A stretch of 64,000 nt of DNA from Sedimentisphaerales bacterium. GTDB lineage: Bacteria > Planctomycetota > Phycisphaerae > Sedimentisphaerales > SG8-4. The translations under genes were made by a program, and so were the position numbers. Position 1 is the first letter of the stretch. The number at the start of each line of letters is the position of its first letter. Where the stretch lies: NCBI GenBank assembly GCA_016928975.1, contig JAFGJR010000050.1, positions 1 to 64,000 on the forward strand, given 5' to 3'. Shown in pieces: positions 21,714 through 30,336 of the stretch. The notes beneath the pieces were generated by a model that saw only the letters and a list, made by a program, of their open reading frames with translations, was not told where the DNA came from and searched no databases.

Positions 21714-22511
21714 ATGGGAATGGATATCGGAGAAGCAATTCAAAGCCGAGGTCAACGCGCGGATTCCGCGTCGCGGATGGTCGTCCTGATGAACGTCTGG
21801 GTATTCACCCTGATGCTCCTGGAGACGGTGGTCGCGTTGGTGATCAGTCCTCTGCTGGTGCTGCTGTGGCTGGTGGTGACGCGCTGGCCTCTGGCGAAGA
21901 TCGCGCGCCACCTGATCTGGCTCTATGGGCGTTTCTGGATATGGATTGTGTCGCCGTTCGTCCGTTTTCGACTGGTTGGGGCCGACCACCGGCAGCTCGA
22001 TCGGCCGTGCGTCTTTGTATTGAATCATCTGTCCTTTTTTGACGTTTTCTTTACGTCTGCGTTGCCGGTGTTCGATGTGGCCATCTACGTGCGGTCCTGG
22101 CCTTTCAAGCTGGCCTGGTATGCCCCGTTCATGCGGCTTGGGGGCTACGTGGACGTGGAACGACTGTCGTGGGAGGAGATCGTGGCGAAGACCGAGCGGA
22201 TCCTCCGCGAGGGGCATTCCATCATGCTGTTTCCCCAGGGGCATCGCAGTCGTGACGGCCGGCTGGGCCGCTTCTACTCGGGGGCGTTCAAGCTGGCGGT
22301 TCAGTTCAACGTTCCGATCGTGCCGCTTTGTATCACGGGGACCGATCGGCTGTTGCCTCGCGGGCGTCGCTGGTTATCGCCTGCGAACGTACGGATGCAA
22401 TGCCTGGGGCCGATTGAGATGGCGGCCTTTCAAGGAGAGACGGGACACATCAGGTTGCGAAAATACGTGAAGGAATTGATGGGAGCTTGCCTTGCCGGGA
22501 ACCGGTCATGA
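21714..22511 (+). CDS. 1-acyl-glycerol-phosphate acyltransferase-like (PlsC family)
   Basis: A 265-residue membrane-associated acyltransferase. A hydrophobic N-terminal segment (about 23-60) anchors it. The catalytic NHxxxxD motif reads NHLSFFD, and downstream 'MLFPQGHRSRDGRLG' corresponds to the second conserved block (usually FPEGTRS), here with Gln and His. It probably transfers the polyene or another acyl chain from ACP to a lipid acceptor, anchoring the product in the membrane. An acyltransferase of this kind is a standard member of aryl-polyene clusters. The start may also be 21687. Confidence 0.85.
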   Translation: MGMDIGEAIQSRGQRADSASRMVVLMNVWVFTLMLLETVVALVISPLLVLLWLVVTRWPLAKIARHLIWLYGRFWIWIVSPFVRFRLVGADHRQLDRPCVFVLNHLSFFDVFFTSALPVFDVAIYVRSWPFKLAWYAPFMRLGGYVDVERLSWEEIVAKTERILREGHSIMLFPQGHRSRDGRLGRFYSGAFKLAVQFNVPIVPLCITGTDRLLPRGRRWLSPANVRMQCLGPIEMAAFQGETGHIRLRKYVKELMGACLAGNRS

Positions 22512-22524
22512 TCGATCCGCGGAC

Positions 22525-23868
22525 ATGCGGCCGCACGTCCAGCAGGAGTTGCGGCGCATCGCACCTGCGCGACTGGCGCCGGTGGAGACGACGTCGGCAT
22601 GCACGAACCAGCTCCTGGCCGACCATGTCCGTTACTGCTACGAACTCTCGCGTTTCTACCGCCGGCGGTTCGACGCCGTTGGGCTCAGGCCACAGGACAT
22701 CCATTGTCTGGCAGATCTGCGTGACTTGCCTCTGACGACCAAGGCGGACCTGGCGGAGCATGGGAGCGAGTTGTTGTGCGTGCCGGAGACCGAGGTGGTC
22801 GATGTCTGCCAGACCTCCGGTACGACCGGGACACCTGTCGCTCTGTTGCAGACGGAACGGGACCTGCAGCGCCTCGCGTACAACGAGGAATCGTGCTTCC
22901 TGGCGGCTGGGCTGACGGCGCGCGACCGCGTCGTGATCGCGTGCGCCCTGGACCGCTGTTTCATGGCGGGGCTGGCCTACTTCGAGGGTCTTCGCCGCGT
23001 CGGCGCCACGGCGATTCGCGCCGGCGCCGGCAGTCCGTCGCTGGTGGGGGAGGCAATCCTGTTGCACAAGCCGTCTGCCGTCGTCGGAGTCCCCTCGATG
23101 CTGTTGGAGGCGGGACACTCTTTGCAGAAACGAGGCGTCGATCCGAAGGCATTGGGGATTCACACGATGATCTGTATCGGTGAGCCGGTGCGGGACGTGG
23201 ACCTGTCGCTGTCCGCCCTGGGGCAGCGTCTACACGATGCCTGGGGGTCGCAGGTTCTAGGGACATACGCCAGCACGGAGATGGCGACGTCGTTCACGGA
23301 ATGCGCCGGCGGTCGGGGAGGAGGCCACATCCTGGCGGACCTGATCGCGGTGGAGATTCTGGATGAGGCCGGCCGGCCTGTGCCGCCGGGCGAACCGGGT
23401 GAAGTGGTGGCAACACCTTTGCAGGTGACCGGAATGCCCTTGCTGCGTCTGACTACGGGAGACGTCGCGACCTTGTTGACAGACCCGTGTCCTTGTGGTC
23501 GCAGGACGTACCGAATCGGACCGGTTCTGGGTCGCAAGGCGCAGATGCTGAAGGTGCGCGGCACGACGGTGTATCCCACGGCCATCTTCGCGGCCTTGCA
23601 GGGCCTGGAGGGAATCCGCAACTACTACCTGGAAGTACACCAGGATCATGAGCTGTCGGATCGAGTCCGGGTGCTCGTCGGTCTCGAAGAGGGGACCGGC
23701 TTGAAAGAGGAGGAGATCTCCGACCGGATACGCGGGCGGGTGCGCGTGAAGCTCGACGTCACTGTCGCGCCCGCCGACGAGATCCGCAAACGTACCGTGA
23801 TCGAAGGTCGTCGCAAGCCCGTGCTCGTGTTCGACTATCGAGTGAAAGGAAAGGTGAATCTGGCATGA
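22525..23868 (+). CDS. AMP-dependent acyl ligase, phenylacetate-CoA ligase (PaaK)-like
   Basis: A 447-residue adenylating enzyme. The AMP-binding loop reads QTSGTTGTPVAL, and a C-terminal lid with 'RKPVLVFDYRVKGK' follows. PaaK-like ligases activate aryl acids as adenylates and pass them to CoA or ACP. In aryl-polyene and flexirubin pathways such an enzyme loads coumaric or related aryl acid onto ACP. The next gene is the ammonia-lyase that would make that acid, and the stop overlaps its start (ATGA), supporting this role. The ATG at 22525 is chosen; an upstream TTG at 22492 inside the preceding gene is the alternative. Confidence 0.85.
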   Translation: MRPHVQQELRRIAPARLAPVETTSACTNQLLADHVRYCYELSRFYRRRFDAVGLRPQDIHCLADLRDLPLTTKADLAEHGSELLCVPETEVVDVCQTSGTTGTPVALLQTERDLQRLAYNEESCFLAAGLTARDRVVIACALDRCFMAGLAYFEGLRRVGATAIRAGAGSPSLVGEAILLHKPSAVVGVPSMLLEAGHSLQKRGVDPKALGIHTMICIGEPVRDVDLSLSALGQRLHDAWGSQVLGTYASTEMATSFTECAGGRGGGHILADLIAVEILDEAGRPVPPGEPGEVVATPLQVTGMPLLRLTTGDVATLLTDPCPCGRRTYRIGPVLGRKAQMLKVRGTTVYPTAIFAALQGLEGIRNYYLEVHQDHELSDRVRVLVGLEEGTGLKEEEISDRIRGRVRVKLDVTVAPADEIRKRTVIEGRRKPVLVFDYRVKGKVNLA

Positions 23869-25463
23869 AGCGACCCGTAGTGGTCCTGAACGGCAATGAT
23901 CTGACGGTCGATGATATTGTGGCGATCGGCATCGGGGATAAGGCGGTAGCGCTCGATCCTGCCGCCCTCGAGCTATGTCGGCGGAGCCGCGCGTTCCTGG
24001 AGCGGCAGATAGCGGCCCGGCAGGTGATTTATGGGGTCAACACTTCGTTTGGACCCATGTGCAACAAGATTATCGCCGAGGATGACCTGGGGCATCTTCA
24101 GGTGAATCTGATCCGCAGTCATGCGGCTGGTCTGGGGGATCCTCTGAAGTACTACATCGCGCAGGCGGTTCTGGCCGTGCGGCTCAACACGCTCGTCAAA
24201 GGCTACAGCGGCGTGCGCGTGCCATTGCTGGAGCTGATGCGGGATATGATCAACGCGGGGATCGCCCCATATATCCCGGAGTGCGGAAGCGTGGGAGCAT
24301 CCGGGGACCTCGTGCACCTGGCGCACGTGGCTCTGGCGATCATCGGGGAAGGGGCGGCTTATCACAATGGACGGGAGACAACTGCCAGGGAGGCTCTGGA
24401 AGCGGAAGGTCTGAAACCATTCCGACTGAGCTTCAAGGAGGGGCTCGCCCTCATCAACGGCACCAGCGCCATGACGGCCCTGGCGGCCTTTGCGCTGTTC
24501 AGCGCCCGGAAGCTGCTCGCCCTGAGCTGCGTGACAGCGGCCTTCGCGTTGGAGATCTTCGGGGGGATTGACGACGCCTTCGACGAAGACCTGCACCGGG
24601 TCAAGCCGCATCCGGGCCAGCAGCGCGTCGCCGAGACGATCCGACGCCTCTATCACGGCTCGCGAAACGTCACATTGCGAGAGGAAATACACAAACGTGT
24701 TCGCGAGGGAAAGGCGGAGGGCATCTCGTTCGAGACGAACATCAACGTCCAGGATGTCTACTCCATCCGTTGTACGCCCCAGATCCTGGCCCCGGTTCAG
24801 GAGACCATCGAACAGGTGGCCAAGACAGTGGCCATAGAGGCCAATTCCGTCAACGACAACCCCGTGGTGATTCCTGAGAAAGAGAAGATCATTCACGGGG
24901 GCAACTTCCACGGCCAGAGCATCGCGTTCGCGATGGATTCCCTGTGCATGGCGGTTTCCGAGATGTGCACCCTCTCGGAGCGACGGATCAACAAGCTTCT
25001 CGACAAGCACCTCAACGAGGGGCTGCCCGAGCTGCTGATCGCCGGGAAGGTAGGGCTGACCATGGGGTTCATGGGCGCCCAGTACGTTGCCACTTCAACC
25101 ACCGCGGAGAACCGGCATCTTGCGAACCCTGTGGGGACACTGTCGATCTCCTGCAATGCATCGAACCAGGACGTAGTCAGCATGGGGACGGTCGCGGCGA
25201 GAAAGGCGTTCAAGGCGGTGAGCAACGCCAAGCATATCCTGACCGTGGAAGTGCTTGCGGACCTCCAGGCTCTGTCTTTCCGCAATGCCCCCGGCCTCGG
25301 GATCGGATGCCGCCGGGTCTATGAATTGCTCTCCAAACACTTCAAGGTATACGACAATGGGACGATCTTCCATGATGTGCTTGTGAAGTTCCGCAAGCTG
25401 CTCTTCTCCAGCCAGTTGTTCGATGATCTGAGTGTTTATTGCGATGAAGGATCTGCATCATGA
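23865..25463 (+). CDS. Aromatic amino acid ammonia-lyase (tyrosine/histidine ammonia-lyase family)
   Basis: A 532-residue MIO-dependent lyase. The prosthetic group forms from Ala145-Ser146-Gly147 in GSVGASGDLV, and the catalytic loop Tyr is in VIYGVNTSFG (Tyr56). The substrate-selectivity segment reads NLIRSHAAG (about 81-89). From memory, the tyrosine ammonia-lyase of the Flavobacterium johnsoniae flexirubin cluster has NLIRSHSSG at the same place, whereas plant-like PAL has Phe-Leu. The likely reaction is L-tyrosine to p-coumarate plus ammonia, the aryl starter for the polyene. Histidine as substrate cannot be excluded from sequence. It overlaps both neighbours by four bases. Confidence 0.88.
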   Translation: MKRPVVVLNGNDLTVDDIVAIGIGDKAVALDPAALELCRRSRAFLERQIAARQVIYGVNTSFGPMCNKIIAEDDLGHLQVNLIRSHAAGLGDPLKYYIAQAVLAVRLNTLVKGYSGVRVPLLELMRDMINAGIAPYIPECGSVGASGDLVHLAHVALAIIGEGAAYHNGRETTAREALEAEGLKPFRLSFKEGLALINGTSAMTALAAFALFSARKLLALSCVTAAFALEIFGGIDDAFDEDLHRVKPHPGQQRVAETIRRLYHGSRNVTLREEIHKRVREGKAEGISFETNINVQDVYSIRCTPQILAPVQETIEQVAKTVAIEANSVNDNPVVIPEKEKIIHGGNFHGQSIAFAMDSLCMAVSEMCTLSERRINKLLDKHLNEGLPELLIAGKVGLTMGFMGAQYVATSTTAENRHLANPVGTLSISCNASNQDVVSMGTVAARKAFKAVSNAKHILTVEVLADLQALSFRNAPGLGIGCRRVYELLSKHFKVYDNGTIFHDVLVKFRKLLFSSQLFDDLSVYCDEGSAS

Positions 25464-25888
25464 GCCTGCCGGCGGATACCGAAGCCTACATGCTCCACCG
25501 TTCGCCTATGCGGCTGGTGCACAGGCTTCTGTGCGTGTTGGGGGACTACGCGGAAGGTGAGACGACTCTGTGCATCGGTGACGTCGGGGTTGCCCCGGAC
25601 GGCAGAGTAGAAGGGGCTGTCCTCCTGGAGTTGGTGGCCCAGACATACGCGGCCGCCCAAGGGCACGAGGATCGGGCCGCCAACAAGGTCGGCAGGATGG
25701 GGTATCTCGTCGGCACCCAGGATTTTCGGGTCGAGGACCTTCCGCCAGCGGGCCAACCCCTCCTGGTCAAAATCAAGTCGTCCCGGTCCTTCGGAGATTT
25801 CTACCTTGTGGACGGGCAAGTGTTCTGTGAAGGGCGTGTCGTGGCCGGCGGGATCATCAAAGCCTGGGTCCAGCCTGACACGCAATAG
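25460..25888 (+). CDS. 3-hydroxyacyl-ACP dehydratase (hot-dog fold, ApeP/FabZ-like)
   Basis: A 142-residue single hot-dog protein. Catalytic His13 in MLHRSPMRLV and Glu57 in 'VEGAVLLELVAQTYAA' occupy the positions of the His and Glu of FabZ/FabA-type dehydratases. It removes water from 3-hydroxyacyl-ACP to give the trans double bond of each polyene unit. It overlaps the ammonia-lyase stop by four bases (ATGA). Confidence 0.85.
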   Translation: MSLPADTEAYMLHRSPMRLVHRLLCVLGDYAEGETTLCIGDVGVAPDGRVEGAVLLELVAQTYAAAQGHEDRAANKVGRMGYLVGTQDFRVEDLPPAGQPLLVKIKSSRSFGDFYLVDGQVFCEGRVVAGGIIKAWVQPDTQ

Positions 25889-25958
25889 GACGGGGGATGA
25901 ACCGGGTCTGCACTGGGATGGGAAGGCGGCCGAGACATATCTCGTTGAGGGATGATCG

Positions 25959-28355
25959 TTGAGTCTACTGGAGCAAAGCAAGACTACCGCGCTGGCGCGA
26001 GCCGCCCGATGGGCCTATCGAGTGGGGGTCGGGCGGCGCTGGATCTATGCTGGGATCCTCGCGACTCTGACCATGCTCGGCGGATTGATCGTGACTCGCG
26101 TGCCCATGCGGGAAGACATCGCGGGGATGCTCCCGGATAGCGATCCGACATTCGTGGCCAGCTACCGGTTGCTGGAGGCGGCTCCGTTCACGCGAAGCAT
26201 TCTCATCGATCTGGAAGCTCAGGAGTCCGGGCAGGCGTCTCTGCTGACGGAGACGGCGGAGCGGTTGTGTGAACGGCTGAGACCACCGCTGATCTCGCGG
26301 GTGACAAGCAGTCTGTCCATGGAGACAGGGGTGAGTCTTATTGACTGGCTCTATGCGCACATGCCGCAGTTGTTTACGGAGGAAGATGCGGCTGCGCTGC
26401 GGTCCAAGGTCGCGTGCCAGCAGGTGGGCGAGACACTGAAGAACGACCTTCAAACCCTTGCCGGTCCGGAGGGGATCTGGCTGCGAAAGTGGCTCGCCAA
26501 GGATCCCCTCGGCTTCCGCGATCAGGTGCTGCGAAAACTCGGCAACGTCGCCTTTCTTCCCGGTGTCCAGATCGAGCGGGGATTCCTCGTGGACCCGGCG
26601 GGCAGGCACCTGCTGGTTGTGGCGGAGACGCCGATCTCCATGGGGGACTCGCAGGGCGGCGCGCAGCTACTGCGGTATTTGGATGAGGCGATCTCGCAAA
26701 CGGTTCCGGAGGCGGTTCAAGCCCGTGTGGTCTGTGTTCACCGCTACACGGTCGCCAACGCCGCGACCATCAAACGGGATCTGGTGGTTGTCTTCGGCGT
26801 GTCGTCGCTCGGACTGGTCGTGGTTTTTCTGGTGATGCTTCGCAACTGGCGTGCCATATTCGTGTTTGCAGTTCCGTCGCTGGCTGTGCTGGCAGGCATG
26901 GTGGTAGCCGCGACGCGGTTCCATCCACTGTCGGCGATCGTCGTGGGGTTCGGGGCTGTTCTCCTTGGAATCGCCGACGATTACGGCCTGCATGTGTTCT
27001 ACGCGCTTCGCAGGCCGGGCGCCCGGCCGGAAGAAGAGATGGGGCAACTGGCGGCGCCTATGGTCGTGTCGTTCGCCGCGACTGTGGGGGTCTTCGTCAT
27101 CCTGCTGTGGTCCGCCGTGCCAATCCAGCGTCAGTTGGCCGTGTTCGCGATCTCGGGACTGGTGACAGCCTTCGGGTTGGCTATGGTATGGCTGCCGCAC
27201 TGGGTGGGCCAAGGTCGCCGCGAGCATTGGATGCTGCTGCCCCGCACGCTCGGGACTCATCGTCGCTGGGTGATCGGGGGATGGTTGGCGGTGATCGTGG
27301 TCTGTATCCCGTGGTGCCTTAAGGTGGCATTTGAAGGGGACATTCGATCGGTTGGACTGACCCCCAAGAACATCCTGGCAGACGAGGTTTGCATACATGA
27401 TGTGTGGGGCGACCCGCGGGGGCGCGCTCTCGTGATGGTTCGTGGCGACGACGAGGAGACGGCGCTCAAGACGAACGAGCACGTCTATGCTCAATTGTCC
27501 GGGCGCCGGGGCGCCGGGGAGTTGGTGAGCATGGCTCCACTGTTGCCCAGCCGCGCGACACAGTTGGCGAACCTGGCGAGATGGGAGCATTTCTGGCAGG
27601 AGCGCGGGCGTCTGGACCGATTGGCGGCATCTCTCGACGCCAACGGGCGCGCCCTGGGCTTCTCCAAAGGAGCGTTCAATCCATTCCTTCAGTGGATCAC
27701 GCAGGAGAGGGAGCCCTTCGGTCTTGCGGATCTCCGCCAGGCCGCGGGCCCGCTGTTGGAGCCACTGTGGGTGTCTCAGCCGACCGGCGTGGGCTTGATC
27801 AGCCTGGTCAGCGATGACGGCGACGCGCCGGCGGCGGCAGACTTGGCCGGCTTGGATCTGCCGGGTGTCCAGGCGGTTTCGCAGAAGCGGTTCGCGATTT
27901 CGCTGCGACAATTGCTGCACCGGGATTTCACCCGGTTTCTGGTGGGCGCCCTGGTCATGGTCACGGCGGTTCTGGCGGTCACGTTGCGCCGTCCCGGACA
28001 GGTCGCTCTCTGCCTGCTGCCGGCGGCAACCGGAGTGGTAGTCATGCTGGCGTTGATGGGCCTGCTGGGGATCCGAGTGAACCTGTTCAACATCGCGGCC
28101 GGCGTGCTCGTCCTGGGACTGAGCATCGACTACGGGACGTTCATGCTCCATCGCTCCCGGGAACGGGACGGGACGGCGGAGCAATCCGTGGTCACTTCGG
28201 CCCTCACAACGATCAGTAGTTTCGGCGCCCTGTCGCTGGCGCATCATCCGGCAATGTTCTCGCTGGGCATCACCGTCGTCTTAGGACTCCTTCCTTCTAT
28301 GATTTGCGCCCTCGTCGTGGTTCCTGCGATGCAGCACCACGGCTGGGCGGACTGA
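25959..28355 (+). CDS. MMPL/RND-family exporter
   Basis: A 798-residue transporter with two similar halves, each of one transmembrane helix, a large periplasmic loop and about five clustered helices. Helix 1 is near residues 27-50, cluster 1 near 265-400, helix 7 near 430-450 and cluster 2 near 655-795. The helix motifs 'GIADDYGLHVFY' and 'LSIDYGTFMLHR' carry the acidic residues that couple proton flow. MMPL proteins export lipids and glycolipids, and one is present in almost every aryl-polyene cluster. It starts with TTG at 25959, supported by GAGGGATG upstream. It probably exports the lipid-linked polyene to LolA. Confidence 0.88.
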   Translation: MSLLEQSKTTALARAARWAYRVGVGRRWIYAGILATLTMLGGLIVTRVPMREDIAGMLPDSDPTFVASYRLLEAAPFTRSILIDLEAQESGQASLLTETAERLCERLRPPLISRVTSSLSMETGVSLIDWLYAHMPQLFTEEDAAALRSKVACQQVGETLKNDLQTLAGPEGIWLRKWLAKDPLGFRDQVLRKLGNVAFLPGVQIERGFLVDPAGRHLLVVAETPISMGDSQGGAQLLRYLDEAISQTVPEAVQARVVCVHRYTVANAATIKRDLVVVFGVSSLGLVVVFLVMLRNWRAIFVFAVPSLAVLAGMVVAATRFHPLSAIVVGFGAVLLGIADDYGLHVFYALRRPGARPEEEMGQLAAPMVVSFAATVGVFVILLWSAVPIQRQLAVFAISGLVTAFGLAMVWLPHWVGQGRREHWMLLPRTLGTHRRWVIGGWLAVIVVCIPWCLKVAFEGDIRSVGLTPKNILADEVCIHDVWGDPRGRALVMVRGDDEETALKTNEHVYAQLSGRRGAGELVSMAPLLPSRATQLANLARWEHFWQERGRLDRLAASLDANGRALGFSKGAFNPFLQWITQEREPFGLADLRQAAGPLLEPLWVSQPTGVGLISLVSDDGDAPAAADLAGLDLPGVQAVSQKRFAISLRQLLHRDFTRFLVGALVMVTAVLAVTLRRPGQVALCLLPAATGVVVMLALMGLLGIRVNLFNIAAGVLVLGLSIDYGTFMLHRSRERDGTAEQSVVTSALTTISSFGALSLAHHPAMFSLGITVVLGLLPSMICALVVVPAMQHHGWAD

Positions 28356-28362
28356 GGCAACG

Positions 28363-28755
28363 ATGCGTACGTTACGAGAAGAAATCATGGCGTGTACGGA
28401 GGGACGGATTCGGACCCTGGGGGAGGACGGAAGCCAGGAGCTTGTCTTTAGTTTCGGCAAGGGTTTCACCGGCTTCTCCGGCCATTTCCCGGGTCATCCG
28501 GTTCTGCCGGCGTTCGTCCAGTTGCTGACGGCACAATGTGCTTTACAGATCCGCAGCGCCCGAAACTGGAATTTGCGCCGGGTGGCTCGGAGCAAGTTCC
28601 TCAGGATAATCCTGCCGGACGAGCCCGTGACAGTTCGATGGCGGGAGCAGCCGCAGGGCGGCGAAGTACGATGCAGCTTCACGCTGCTGGTGAACGACCA
28701 GAAGGCAGCGGTTTTCACGCTCGATTTCGCCTCTGAGGAAACCTGCCATGCGTAA
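28363..28755 (+). CDS. Hot-dog fold protein, FabZ-like but lacking the catalytic Glu
   Basis: A 130-residue hot-dog protein with the FabZ signature FSGHFPGHPVLPAF at 38-51. In FabZ the stretch continues to the catalytic Glu six residues after the Pro, but here that position is Leu55, and the N-terminal catalytic His is not evident. It may be a non-catalytic partner, a dehydratase with a different mechanism or a thioesterase. Aryl-polyene clusters usually encode two dehydratase-like proteins, one of which resembles this. It follows the exporter closely and overlaps the thioesterase gene. Confidence 0.75.
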   Translation: MRTLREEIMACTEGRIRTLGEDGSQELVFSFGKGFTGFSGHFPGHPVLPAFVQLLTAQCALQIRSARNWNLRRVARSKFLRIILPDEPVTVRWREQPQGGEVRCSFTLLVNDQKAAVFTLDFASEETCHA

Positions 28756-29209
28756 GCCGTACTTCGTGCCCGTCCAGAATGCACCGGCTCCTTTGAGCCT
28801 GACCGTCAAGCGACGTGTCCGGTTCGAAGAGGTGGATTCCATGGGGATCGTCTGGCACGGCTGTTATCCGAGTTACTTCGAGGACGCGCGAGTGGCCCTC
28901 GGGCATCGGTACGGGATCAGCTACAGTGATTTCATCCGGGAGCGCATTCCGGTGCCCGTGCGGCAAATGCAGATCGACTACTTCTACCCGTTGAGGTTTG
29001 AAGAAGAAATGGAGATCACGGCGATCCTGCACTGGTCGGACGCCGCACGCATCAATTTCGAATACCGGATCCGCAACGACAGCCGCCAACTTGTCTGCAC
29101 AGGCTGCACGGTCCAGATGATGCTGGATCGCGACTTGAACGTGTTGCTTGCACCGCCGCCGTTCTTTGCTGCTTTCCTGCACAGGTGGAAGCAGGGGGAG
29201 TTGGCGTGA
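28748..29209 (+). CDS. Acyl-CoA/ACP thioesterase (4-hydroxybenzoyl-CoA thioesterase family)
   Basis: A 153-residue hot-dog thioesterase. The family active-site motif is at residues 30-45: Asp30 in VDSMGIVWHGCY, His37 and Tyr40. It hydrolyses acyl thioesters and may release or proofread chains on the ACPs. A YbgC-type thioesterase is a usual member of aryl-polyene clusters. It overlaps both neighbours. Confidence 0.85.
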   Translation: MRKPYFVPVQNAPAPLSLTVKRRVRFEEVDSMGIVWHGCYPSYFEDARVALGHRYGISYSDFIRERIPVPVRQMQIDYFYPLRFEEEMEITAILHWSDAARINFEYRIRNDSRQLVCTGCTVQMMLDRDLNVLLAPPPFFAAFLHRWKQGELA

Positions 29210-30336
29210 ATCGAGTGCATGTGGTGGACGCACGGGTCGTGACAGCCCTGGGAGTGGGGCAGGATGCCCTCTGGGCGGGCTTGTTGTCGGGGCGCACCGG
29301 GATCGCCCCCGTGCGACGATTTGCCACGGATGCCTACACGTGCGGAGTCGCCGGTTGTATCGCGGCCCTGGACCCCGAGCCCCCTGGCTCACGGTTGGAT
29401 GAGCTGGTGCAGATGCTGTTCGCCGAGCCTTTTTCGGTGCCGGCGGATGCGATGTTGCTTACTGCGACCACGAAGGCGGGAATCGACCAGTTGGAGAAGG
29501 TTGTGCGTGAGCAAGGGACGGCTCTGGACCGCGTCCTGGGGTGTCAGGTGGCGGACTTGATCGCGGCTCGATTGGGTTTGAAGGGATGGCGATGCAGCAT
29601 CAATGCGGCGTGCGCATCCGCCACGGTGGCCTTATCATTGGCGGCCTCACGGATCGAACAGGGGGAGGCCGAGTCGGTTCTGGTGTGCGGCCTGGATGTG
29701 GTCTCGGAGTTCGTATTCTCAGGATTCTCTGCGTTGAAGGCCCTGTCGCCGCAAGTGTGTCGTCCCTTCGATGTGAACCGTGACGGCCTGGTCCTGGGGG
29801 AAGGGGCGGCGTGCCTGCTGCTGATGAGCGAGCGTGCCTGCTGCAAGGCCAAACGCCAGAGCCTCGGGCGGATCGTCGGCTGGGGGATTGCCTCCGACGC
29901 CCATCATATCACCGCGCCGTCGAGAACGGGCGAAGGGCTGGTCCTGGCGGTCCGCCAGTCCTTGGACCGGACCGGACTACAACCGGCCGATATCGCCGCG
30001 ATCAATACTCATGGCACCGGGTCCGTTTACAACGATGCCATGGAGCTGACCGCCTTCTCCACGGTCTTCAATCCACTGCCTCCGTGTCATTCCATCAAGG
30101 GGGCCACGGGACATACGATGGGTGCCTGCGGAGCGATCGAGACCCTCGTGGGGCTGTGCTGCCTGAGGGATCAGTGCATCCCGCCGACCGTGGGCTTGCG
30201 GACGCCGGAGCCGGGCGGGCAGGGACGTATTGCGGCTCACGTGCAGGCCATTTCGGGAGATTTTCTGCTGACCACGAACTCCGGCTTCGGGGGGGTCAAT
30301 GGGGCCATCATCCTGCAAAGGAGTTCTCCATGGTGA
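29206..30336 (+). CDS. Beta-ketoacyl-ACP synthase (FabF type), compact
   Basis: A 376-residue ketosynthase, slightly shorter than FabF. Cys136 is in NAACASAT, the first His in 'INTHGTGSVYNDAMEL' and the second in 'SIKGATGHTMGACGA', so the catalytic triad is complete. It starts with GTG overlapping the thioesterase stop. It overlaps the next, Cys-less ketosynthase-like gene by seven bases, so the two form a second KS-CLF-like pair in the cluster, independent of the pair at 13407-15643. Confidence 0.9.
   Translation: MNRVHVVDARVVTALGVGQDALWAGLLSGRTGIAPVRRFATDAYTCGVAGCIAALDPEPPGSRLDELVQMLFAEPFSVPADAMLLTATTKAGIDQLEKVVREQGTALDRVLGCQVADLIAARLGLKGWRCSINAACASATVALSLAASRIEQGEAESVLVCGLDVVSEFVFSGFSALKALSPQVCRPFDVNRDGLVLGEGAACLLLMSERACCKAKRQSLGRIVGWGIASDAHHITAPSRTGEGLVLAVRQSLDRTGLQPADIAAINTHGTGSVYNDAMELTAFSTVFNPLPPCHSIKGATGHTMGACGAIETLVGLCCLRDQCIPPTVGLRTPEPGGQGRIAAHVQAISGDFLLTTNSGFGGVNGAIILQRSSPW

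Noticed and set aside
29811..30329. Long upstream extension of the short ketosynthase-like frame
   Set aside because: It reads the preceding ketosynthase gene out of frame. The ATG at 30330 with AAGGAG upstream is the real start.
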